Below, piece after piece: positions 9,093-14,431 of a stretch of 14,431 bases of DNA (the stretch's first letter is position 1; each line of letters opens with the position of its first letter). The DNA lies in assembly GCA_003156615.1 (NCBI GenBank), contig PMHI01000351.1:8283-22713 (forward strand), given 5' to 3'. A program made the position numbers and the translations under genes. The notes under the pieces were generated by a model. The model saw nothing but the letters and a program-made list of their open reading frames with translations, did no database searches and was not told where the DNA came from. This DNA is from Acidobacteriaceae bacterium. Its GTDB lineage: Bacteria; Acidobacteriota; Terriglobia; Terriglobales; SbA1.

Positions 9093-9110
9093 CTCCGGTA
9101 GAAACCGGAG
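9093..9110. other. Perfect 7-bp hairpin between leuD and mdtA
   Basis: CTCCGGT, loop AGAA, ACCGGAG (plus strand). It sits in the 235-bp gap after leuD and before mdtA, both on the minus strand. No run of T follows on the minus strand, so it is not a standard intrinsic terminator for leuD. It could be a factor-dependent end, a processing site or a regulatory site. Confidence 0.5.
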
Positions 9111-9217
9111 CGGAGATGTAATAGCAGGCCGCCGCCTGAAACAAGCATCAACTGTGGCGGCGAGGAGGTCAAGCGCGGGGCGAAGGTTTTACAAATCTTT
9201 ACTCTCTGACCTTTCCT

Positions 9218-9829
9218 TTACTGGCGATGGAGTGCGAGCGGCGGCCCGTTCCGGGCTTCGTAGGCGGCGATCTCCGATTCGTGTTGCAGCGTGAGCCCGA
9301 TATCGTCTAGCCCGTCGAGCAGACAGTGGCGCACGAATTCATCGATCGGAAATTTGGCGCGAAAGCCCTGATCGTCCCGCACCTCGCATTGCTCCAGATC
9401 GATGGTGAGTTGGTAATCGTCGAGCTTGGGGGCGCGGCGCATGAGTTCCGCGGTTTCACTCTCGCTGAGGCACACCGTGAGGAAACCGTTCTTGGCGCTG
9501 TTATTGGCAAAGATGTCGGCGAACGAAGATGAAATCACGGCGCGGAATCCGAAATCCGCCAGCGCCCACACCGCGTGCTCCCGCGAAGAACCGCAGCCAA
9601 AATTTTTCCCCGCCACCAGAATGCTCGCGCCCGCATAACGAGGCTCGTCCAAAACAAAACCAGCATTCTTCTTCCCGTCCGCGGCGAAACGCCAGTCGTA
9701 AAACAAGAACTGGCCAAAGCCGGTGCGCTCAATCCGCTTCAGAAATTGTTTGGGGATGATTTGGTCGGTGTCGACATTGATCCGCTCCAGCGGAGCCACG
9801 CGCCCGCGATGTGTACGAAACGGTTTCAC
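9218..9829 (-). CDS. leuD: 3-isopropylmalate dehydratase small subunit
   Basis: Small (swivelling-domain) subunit of isopropylmalate isomerase, which with LeuC converts 2-isopropylmalate to 3-isopropylmalate in cytoplasmic leucine synthesis. The 203 residues are the family's usual length. Signature segments are INVDTDQIIPKQFLK (17-31), the substrate-binding GKNFGCGSSREHAVWAL (74-90) and SSFADIFANNSAKNGFLTV (101-119). The start is GTG at 9829, supported by GGAGG at 9838-9842 eight bases upstream and by the conserved N-terminus. It follows leuC after a 132-bp spacer and is probably co-transcribed with it; its own strong ribosome-binding site fits independent initiation. Confidence 0.97.
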   Translation of the reverse strand: MKPFRTHRGRVAPLERINVDTDQIIPKQFLKRIERTGFGQFLFYDWRFAADGKKNAGFVLDEPRYAGASILVAGKNFGCGSSREHAVWALADFGFRAVISSSFADIFANNSAKNGFLTVCLSESETAELMRRAPKLDDYQLTIDLEQCEVRDDQGFRAKFPIDEFVRHCLLDGLDDIGLTLQHESEIAAYEARNGPPLALHRQ

Positions 9830-9835
9830 AGCGCC

Positions 9836-9843
9836 TTCCTCCC
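9836..9843 (-). promoter_or_regulatory. Ribosome-binding site of leuD
   Basis: GGGAGGAA on the minus strand, with the GGAGG core eight bases before the GTG at 9829. It decides the non-ATG start of leuD and is the clearest ribosome-binding site in the window. Confidence 0.8.
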
Positions 9844-9849
9844 ACCACT

Positions 9850-9880
9850 TGTCACACTGAGCGGAGCGAGTCGAAGCGTC
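9850..9880. repeat. Dispersed intergenic repeat between leuC and leuD
   Basis: The plus strand reads TGTCACACTGAGCGGAGCGAG followed by TCGAAGCGTC. I recognise the CTGAGCGGAGCGAG core, with its flanking TGTCA and TCGAAG, as a short repeat type scattered between genes in acidobacterial and some other genomes. Only one copy is in this window, so repetition cannot be shown here. It lies inside the leuC-leuD spacer, just upstream of the leuD ribosome-binding site, and may form structure in the transcript. Confidence 0.45.
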
Positions 9881-9961
9881 CCCCGCTCTTTACAGATTCC
9901 GATCGGCTTCAGGGTGTTCTGCCTGTGCGCTTCGCATTCCAAACCATGACCGCCCACCGCC

Positions 9962-11377
9962 TTACCGAAACTTCCACGCCCGAATATCAGTAAAGTGCCC
10001 CGCAATCGCCGCCGCCGCCGCCATCATCGGGCTCACCAGATGCGTCCGCCCCCCGCGCCCCTGCCGTCCTTCAAAATTCCGGTTGCTCGTCGATGCGCAG
10101 CGCTCGCCGGGCTGCAAAATGTCGGGATTCATTCCCAGACACATCGAGCATCCCGACTCGCGCCACTCGAATCCCGCATCCAGAAAAATCCGGTGCAAGC
10201 CTTCCTGTTCGGCCGCCCGTTTCACGGTCTGCGATCCCGGCACCACCATGGCGCGCACCTTCGTGCTCACATGATGTCCCTTAGCGACCCGCGCCGCCGC
10301 CCGCAAATCCTCAAGCCGCGAGTTCGTGCACGATCCGATAAACACCCGGTCGATCCCGATATCTTCAATGCGTTTCCCCGGCTCCAGGCCCATGTACTGC
10401 AAAGCCAGCTCGGTCGCGCGCCGCTCGATCTCTTTCAAGCTTCCCACTTCAGGCACGCATCCCGTAACCGGAGCCACCATCCCCGGATTCGTACCCCACG
10501 TCACAAACGGACAAAGCTGCGCCGCGTCCATCTCCACCACCTTGTCGAAGGCAGCGCCGTCATCCGTAGGCAAGCTGCGCCAGGATTCGACCGCCTTCTC
10601 CCACTCCCCGTCCCGCGGAGCGAAGCGCTTTCCCTTCATATACGCAAACGTGGTTTCATCTGGCGCCACCATCCCGGCTCGGGCCCCAGCCTCGATGCTC
10701 ATATTGCACAAAGTCATGCGCCCTTCCATCGAGAGCTCGCGCACCGCTTCGCCGCAGTATTCGATCACATGCCCGGTAGCGCCGTCGGTGCCGATCTGTC
10801 CGATGATTCCGAGCGCCAAGTCTTTCGCCGCCACGCCTTCCGCCAATCGTCCGCTGACCTCGATCTTCATCCTCTTAGGCCTCTGCTGGGCCAGGCACTG
10901 CGTGGCCAGAACGTGCTCCACCTCCGACGTTCCAATGCCGAAGGCCAGCGCTCCAAAAGCCCCGTGCGTGCTGGTGTGGCTGTCCCCGCACACAATCGTC
11001 ATCCCCGGCTGCGTCAGCCCCAGCTCCGGCCCAATCACATGCACAATCCCCTGCTCTGGAGAATCCATGTCAAAGAGCCGCACGCCGAATTCCTTGCAGT
11101 TCGCCTGCAGCGCCGCAATCTGCTTGGCGGCAATAAGATCGGTGATCGGAGTTCCCCGCGGCTCGGTCGGAATGTTGTGATCGACGGTGGCCACGGTGCG
11201 CGCAGGCTGACGCAGTTTTCTCCCGGCAGCGCGCAAACCGTCAAAGGCTTGCGGCGAGGTCACCTCATGCACCAGATGCAGATCGATATAAATGATCGGA
11301 GATCGTCCGCTAGGTTGCGCCACCAGATGGGCATCCCAAATCTTCTCGAAGAGTGTTTTCTTTGTCGACGTTCCCAT
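9962..11377 (-). CDS. leuC: 3-isopropylmalate dehydratase large subunit
   Basis: Large, catalytic subunit of the leucine-pathway isomerase, an aconitase-family [4Fe-4S] enzyme in the cytoplasm. From ATG at 11377 it is 471 residues ([17 protein letters not shown]), the normal LeuC length. The cluster cysteines are C350 (FIGSCTNSR), C410 and C413 ([12 protein letters not shown]). Other family blocks are [11 protein letters not shown] (61-71), [28 protein letters not shown] (129-156) and [19 protein letters not shown] (225-243). The frame stays open 26 codons further up to 11455, but that stretch ([16 protein letters not shown]) is not family-like and the conserved N-terminus fixes the start at 11377. 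An AGG about 6 bases upstream is a weak ribosome-binding site. It is divergent from the glycosyltransferase gene and first of the leuC-leuD pair. Confidence 0.97.
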   Translation of the reverse strand: MGTSTKKTLFEKIWDAHLVAQPSGRSPIIYIDLHLVHEVTSPQAFDGLRAAGRKLRQPARTVATVDHNIPTEPRGTPITDLIAAKQIAALQANCKEFGVRLFDMDSPEQGIVHVIGPELGLTQPGMTIVCGDSHTSTHGAFGALAFGIGTSEVEHVLATQCLAQQRPKRMKIEVSGRLAEGVAAKDLALGIIGQIGTDGATGHVIEYCGEAVRELSMEGRMTLCNMSIEAGARAGMVAPDETTFAYMKGKRFAPRDGEWEKAVESWRSLPTDDGAAFDKVVEMDAAQLCPFVTWGTNPGMVAPVTGCVPEVGSLKEIERRATELALQYMGLEPGKRIEDIGIDRVFIGSCTNSRLEDLRAAARVAKGHHVSTKVRAMVVPGSQTVKRAAEQEGLHRIFLDAGFEWRESGCSMCLGMNPDILQPGERCASTSNRNFEGRQGRGGRTHLVSPMMAAAAAIAGHFTDIRAWKFR

Positions 11378-11454
11378 AGACCTAGCGTCCACAATCGCCC
11401 TTGAGTAGGCCCGATCGTGAGCTTCTAGTTTTTCACAGCGCGCCGAAGCGGGCA

Positions 11455-11477
11455 AGCCGACCTCGGCTCGGTCGGCT
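11455..11477. promoter_or_regulatory. Inverted repeat in the leuC/glycosyltransferase divergent region
   Basis: AGCCGACC, a 7-base loop TCGGCTC, then GGTCGGCT: a perfect 8-bp stem. It lies between the divergent starts, 78 bp upstream of the leuC ATG and 77 bp upstream of the glycosyltransferase ATG. It could be an operator serving either gene or a structural repeat. Nearby, TACAAT (11481-11486) and TATCAT (11521-11526) are possible plus-strand -10 boxes for the glycosyltransferase, without recognisable -35 boxes. Confidence 0.4.
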
Positions 11478-11553
11478 CACTACAATCACAAACTTCGCGC
11501 CGCCAGGCGCTCCTCTCAGGTATCATTAAGATCTGCGACATGATGCAAAGGAA

Positions 11554-12372
11554 ATGATCAACGGCAAGCGCATCGCGGTCGTAATGCCCGCCTACAACGC
11601 GGAAAAGACCCTCGAGGCTACGGTTGGAGAGCTGCCGGGTCTGGTCGACATCCGCATTCTGGTGGACGACCACAGCTCCGACAACACCGCCGATCTCGCC
11701 CACCGCCTCGGCCTGCAGGTCTTCCAGCACGACCGCAACTACGGCTATGGCCGCAATCAGCAGACCTGCTATCGCGAAGCCCTGGCCGCCGGCGCCGACG
11801 TGGTCATCATGCTCCACCCGGATTATCAATACACCCCGCTGCTGGTCACGGCCATGGCCAGCCTGGTGGCTTATGGCGTTTATGACGTTGTGCTGGGGTC
11901 GCGCATCCTCGGCGGGACGGCCTTGCGCGGCGGCATGCCCCTCTACAAATACATCGCCAACCGGGCGCTTACCGCGTTTGAGAATCTTTTTCTGCGCGTG
12001 AAGCTCTCGGAATACCACACCGGATACCGCTCTTTCAGCCGCAGGGTGCTCACCGAGCTGCCCTTGTTGGAGAATTCCGACGACTTCGTTTTCGACAATC
12101 AGATGCTGGCTCAGTGCGTGCACTTCGGCTTCCGCATCGGAGAAGTGTCTTGCCCCACGAAGTACTTCGACGAAGCCTCATCCATCAACCTCCGTCGCAG
12201 CGTGAAGTATGGTTTCGAGGTGCTGGCTACAACTTTGCAATTCGCATTGCAGAAGGCAGGCCTGATCCATCTGCCCCGCTTCAGCGATAAGGGCCGCAAA
12301 CTCGAGCCCGGCTATCCCACCTACTACGCGCGAACCGACATGGCACGCCCCGCGGAGGAGTCCGCGGGCTAG
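11554..12372 (+). CDS. Family 2 glycosyltransferase, dolichol-phosphate-mannose-synthase-like
   Basis: 272-residue cytoplasmic GT-A fold transferase that would move a sugar from a nucleotide donor to a lipid or glycan acceptor; the substrate cannot be told. The sequence has [14 protein letters not shown] (7-20), the nucleotide-binding VDDHSSDNT (37-45), the metal-site region MLHPDYQY (86-93, D90), [10 protein letters not shown] (112-121), and the acceptor-side [10 protein letters not shown] (154-163) and [11 protein letters not shown] (201-211). There is no membrane anchor like that of longer polyprenyl-phosphate transferases. ATG at 11554 is the only reasonable start because a stop lies upstream and the conserved block begins at residue 7; AAGGA abuts it, unusually close. 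A five-codon ORF (ATG at 11540) ends in an ATGA overlap with this start. The nearby DUF6798-like membrane protein could belong to the same surface-glycan function, which is an inference. Confidence 0.9.
   Translation: MINGKRIAVVMPAYNAEKTLEATVGELPGLVDIRILVDDHSSDNTADLAHRLGLQVFQHDRNYGYGRNQQTCYREALAAGADVVIMLHPDYQYTPLLVTAMASLVAYGVYDVVLGSRILGGTALRGGMPLYKYIANRALTAFENLFLRVKLSEYHTGYRSFSRRVLTELPLLENSDDFVFDNQMLAQCVHFGFRIGEVSCPTKYFDEASSINLRRSVKYGFEVLATTLQFALQKAGLIHLPRFSDKGRKLEPGYPTYYARTDMARPAEESAG
12349..12368. other. Perfect 8-bp hairpin at the 3' end of the glycosyltransferase gene
   Basis: CCCGCGGA, loop GGAG, TCCGCGGG. It lies within the last coding codons (ARPAEESAG) and ends 2 bases before the TAG. 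No T-run follows on either strand, so it is not a canonical terminator, though a GC-rich stem at a gene end could stabilise the transcript or act with Rho. It may instead be a palindromic repeat that was captured as the new C-terminus. Confidence 0.5.
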
Positions 12373-12400
12373 AAAAGGGCATGTTCTTAGTCCCGCCCAG

Positions 12401-12427
12401 GGTCCTGTGAAATTGGGTGGTCCTGTG
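12401..12427. repeat. Short direct repeat
   Basis: GGTCCTGTG occurs at 12401-12409 and again at 12419-12427, exactly 18 bp apart, in the convergent gap after the glycosyltransferase. It ends right where the protease-like remnant begins. It may be a scar of a deletion or insertion that broke that gene, or chance. Confidence 0.4.
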
Positions 12428-12559
12428 TAAAGGCCGATCGGGGACAAGCAATATCTGCGGGTGCGGACAGTCGAAAGTCACGGTGAAGCGGCTGAGGATT
12501 TCGCCGCCCAGCGTGCGCATTTCATGCGCTTGATTTCCGGAGGTTGTCTTAGGTTGAGG
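12428..12559 (-). pseudogene. C-terminal remnant of a retropepsin-like aspartyl protease gene
   Basis: Directly after the oxygenase stop, in the same frame, the minus strand reads about 44 codons. They include GNQAHEMRTLGGEILSRF followed by TVTFDCPHPQILLVPDRP. The pattern GG-E-L-x-RF-TVTFD-x-PH, then a hydrophobic L-L-V-P strand, is what I know from the C-terminal end of bacterial aspartyl-protease-like proteins, where such a segment closes the domain. The catalytic DTG part is absent, no start precedes it, and after VPDRP the frame runs into sequence antisense to the glycosyltransferase. It therefore looks like a gene end left by a deletion. A short intact gene starting at ATG 12520 is less likely. 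The family assignment is from memory of the motif. Confidence 0.4.
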
Positions 12560-13435
12560 CTACTTCTTCCCAGATAAAAATCCCAGGACCTTGCTGGCGA
12601 AGTCATCGGAGAATCCAAATCGCGCCTTCGCTCGCGAATAAAGATCGACCGCCTGCTTATCCAGCCAGATCATCGCCGACTTCCCCCAGCCATCTTGTGG
12701 CCGGGCAAAATAGTCGGTGGAGTGCCCGCTGAACTTCTTGTCCTGCTCGATGGTGTAGTAGTACAAAGCCAGACTCTTGCGCGATTGGCCCTCCGGACAA
12801 GTCAGCGGATCAGGAAACCCGTGCAGCGACCTCTCGTCGGTCGTGAAAATGAGCGCATGATTCAATAGCGGGGCATACTTGGCCGCGCAACGCGCCATCT
12901 TCCCATCCTGGCGCTCCCACAATTCGATCGCCCCGCCCCACTCCTGCTGCCATCCCGGATTCAGATAGAGAATCAGGTTCACCCGGCGGTGCCAGTGCGT
13001 GTGGAAGTGATGCATGGAGAAATCCGTGTGCACGTTCAGATATCCACCCCGCCCGGACTGATGCAGTCCGCCGCCTTCGAGCATGGGGTCTGCCATCAGG
13101 TTCGGGATCCCGGTCAGTTTGGAAACCCAGGCCACAAACTCCGGCGAATTCAGTTCGTCCGTAATGGCTCCCAGCGCCGGCGGAAAAAGCTGGCGTTTCG
13201 CCATACCCAGCTTGTTTTCATTTGCGTGCTTGTACTGCGTCCATTCCTCCGTCGAAGCCCGCGGGAACTGCGCCGCCATGTCCAGCGCGATCTCCGGATC
13301 AAGAAAATCCTTCAACAAAATATGCGGACAGGGGTGGTTCTCGCGGTATTGCCGGGCGAGCGCAGGCAGAGGAGAAGCCCACCTTTCGTAGGGAAATAGC
13401 CGGACGGGAGCATGGACAACGCGCGCGGTAGACAA
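12560..13435 (-). CDS. 2-oxoglutarate/Fe(II)-dependent oxygenase, prolyl-hydroxylase-like
   Basis: 291-residue soluble protein with the non-haem iron dioxygenase core. The iron ligands appear as HTD (H136, D138, in GGYLNVHTDF) and the distal H205 (ERSLHGFPDP); R219 in SRKSLALYYYT would bind 2-oxoglutarate. VNLILYLNPGWQQEWGGAIELW (152-173) is the usual beta-strand pair between them. The substrate is unknown; related proteins hydroxylate prolyl or other side chains, or sugars and lipids. The start is TTG at 13435. The frame is open further upstream but has no ATG or GTG there, and GAGG lies 11 bases upstream. TACAAT at 13464-13459 on the minus strand could be its -10 box, with no clear -35. It lies 103 bp downstream of the membrane-protein gene on the same strand and may share its transcript. 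Confidence 0.85.
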   Translation of the reverse strand: MSTARVVHAPVRLFPYERWASPLPALARQYRENHPCPHILLKDFLDPEIALDMAAQFPRASTEEWTQYKHANENKLGMAKRQLFPPALGAITDELNSPEFVAWVSKLTGIPNLMADPMLEGGGLHQSGRGGYLNVHTDFSMHHFHTHWHRRVNLILYLNPGWQQEWGGAIELWERQDGKMARCAAKYAPLLNHALIFTTDERSLHGFPDPLTCPEGQSRKSLALYYYTIEQDKKFSGHSTDYFARPQDGWGKSAMIWLDKQAVDLYSRAKARFGFSDDFASKVLGFLSGKK

Positions 13436-13538
13436 GCTTAGAAATGCCTCATAGTTAAATTGTATCCGAATCGGCCATCCCGAAGCGCGGATTTTGCCGC
13501 ACCGGCATGGTCTGGACGCTTTGCCGCTGTAGTCGCCG

Positions 13539-14431
13539 TCACGGTATCCGGCAAACGCGCACCACGCTATTCTGATACGCGCAATCGAGTCCGGCCACTC
13601 CAGGCTGTTCGACGACCGCCCAGCCCACGCCGTATGTGTTTTTCAACCGCACAAAGTCTTCCGTGCGGAAACTCTTCCACGGAGTCTGGGCCTGCACCTG
13701 CGCCCACCATTGCTCGGCCAGGGGCGGAAACATGCTGACCACGCCGTTGTCCTTGACTCCGTCGGCCAATCGGCTTCTCTCCGCGAGGCATCGGAATCCG
13801 ATCTCATCTTCGCCCGCGATACCCATATATTCAGGATCGAGGGCGAACATCGCATTCACGGGCGTGTTCTGCCGGGCCCAGACAAAGGCCTGCGCCCACG
13901 GATTCTTAGGCGTTACGCCGGGCCATTCCACATGCGCACTCGCCGGAAAAAGCGCCCGCTGCCCCACGAACATCCCCAGACTCAAGGGTATAAATAGCAG
14001 AAGCCAGCGCCATACCCGGTCTTTCAGCACGTACTCACCGAGAAGCCCGCCCATCACAACAAACATCACAATGTAAAGAAAATGCAGGCTGCGCAGGGGC
14101 TGCAGGCGGGCCAGAGATTCAAACCGAGCTGGCAGATCCAGCACCAGCGCAGCCATCAGATAGATGAGGTCATAGACTACGAAAGCACGGCTCACGCGCT
14201 CGACCATCGACCACTGCCGACGCCGCGCGATCCTGGCGAACCACCAGAACAATACCAGCGGCGCAACGATGCCCAGCTGCTCATACCATGTCCAGTTCTG
14301 GATGTAATGGAAGCCGTGCCGTTTCGCGGCCTCGTGGTAGGCCGCGGAGGCCGCAGGCGCCAGCGGCATCCACAGCAAAACCGCGAGCCCGGCCGTGCTC
14401 TGCCATCGGCTTTCGAATCTTTCCATCACCA
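13539..14431 (-). CDS. Polytopic membrane protein, C-terminal part, DUF6798-like (runs off right edge)
   Basis: At least 296 codons, with the frame open to the window end. GTG at 14429 and ATG at 14426 are in frame, but the sequence there looks like the middle of a membrane protein rather than a start. About five hydrophobic segments are visible (roughly 12-30, 52-66, 82-99, 113-130 and 139-158 from 14429), followed by a soluble C-terminal domain of about 120 residues. That domain has NPWAQAFVWARQNTP, ALDPEYMGIAGEDEIGFRC and LAERSRLADGVKDNGVVSMFPPL, which I associate with DUF6798 proteins. Such proteins resemble membrane glycosyltransferases of the GT-C shape with an extracytoplasmic tail, but no activity can be assigned from this fragment. 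The tail ends VVRVCRIP before TGA. The next gene on the strand is the oxygenase. Confidence 0.75.
   Translation of the reverse strand, partial: VMERFESRWQSTAGLAVLLWMPLAPAASAAYHEAAKRHGFHYIQNWTWYEQLGIVAPLVLFWWFARIARRRQWSMVERVSRAFVVYDLIYLMAALVLDLPARFESLARLQPLRSLHFLYIVMFVVMGGLLGEYVLKDRVWRWLLLFIPLSLGMFVGQRALFPASAHVEWPGVTPKNPWAQAFVWARQNTPVNAMFALDPEYMGIAGEDEIGFRCLAERSRLADGVKDNGVVSMFPPLAEQWWAQVQAQTPWKSFRTEDFVRLKNTYGVGWAVVEQPGVAGLDCAYQNSVVRVCRIP

Noticed and set aside
9995..11404. 469-codon plus-strand open frame opposite leuC
   Set aside because: Arg/His/Pro-rich sequence without recognisable domains, fully antisense to intact leuC.
11378..11455. 26-codon N-terminal extension of LeuC
   Set aside because: The extra residues are not family-like and cover the intergenic region; the family N-terminus begins at the ATG at 11377.
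11540..11557. Five-codon ORF (MMQRK) overlapping the glycosyltransferase start
   Set aside because: Too short to judge; probably chance from the ATGATG and the ribosome-binding purines.
11425..12123. 232-codon minus-strand open frame opposite the glycosyltransferase
   Set aside because: It overlaps the conserved glycosyltransferase core and has no family motifs of its own.
12373..12427. Possible terminator after the glycosyltransferase
   Set aside because: No stem followed by a T-run could be found on either strand.
1..14431. tRNA, rRNA, CRISPR array, insertion sequence, phage or toxin-antitoxin genes
   Set aside because: Nothing with cloverleaf structure, spaced repeats, transposase motifs or paired small antitoxin-toxin genes was recognised by eye.

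Overview
The window is GC-rich, densely coded bacterial chromosome. The likely source is an acidobacterium (Terriglobia-like), which is an inference. It rests on the overall look of the leucine and efflux proteins, on a dispersed CTGAGCGGAGCGAG-type intergenic repeat between leuC and leuD, and on a DUF6798-like membrane protein beside a dolichol-phosphate-mannose-synthase-like glycosyltransferase. No rRNA, tRNA, CRISPR array, insertion sequence or integrase was recognised.

Region 1 (about 1-9050, minus strand) is a multidrug-efflux operon of the MdtABC type. It reads mdtA (periplasmic adaptor lipoprotein, 7741-8982), mdtB (4580-7744), mdtC (1364-4558), then a second MdtC-type permease that starts at 1130 and runs off the left edge. 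That last gene begins with GTG or TTG and has no stop in the window, so a simple ATG-based scan misses it. The layout A-B-C-C' is one permease more than the classic system. mdtA and mdtB overlap by 4 bp, mdtB and mdtC are 21 bp apart, but mdtC and the extra copy are separated by 233 bp. The two mdtC 5' ends share 127 bp with three mismatches, far closer than the rest of the two genes, which suggests recent duplication or gene conversion. A candidate palindromic operator and a weak promoter lie just upstream of mdtA.

Region 2 (9218-11377, minus strand) is leuC-leuD, the two subunits of 3-isopropylmalate dehydratase. The [4Fe-4S] cysteines and substrate-loop motifs are intact. The genes are separated by an unusually long 132-bp spacer holding the dispersed repeat.

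Region 3 (11378-14431) has a plus-strand family 2 glycosyltransferase (11554-12372) divergent from leuC. Convergent with it are a minus-strand 2-oxoglutarate/Fe(II) oxygenase-like gene (12560-13435, TTG start) and the C-terminal part of a polytopic membrane protein (13539 to the right edge). The short gap between the glycosyltransferase and the oxygenase holds what looks like the orphaned C-terminal end of a retropepsin-like aspartyl protease gene.

I found no clearly new multi-gene system. The most useful leads are the extra MdtC-type gene with its near-identical 5' segment, the in-frame 74-codon ORF that fills the spacer before it, the candidate operator of the pump operon, and the protease remnant.
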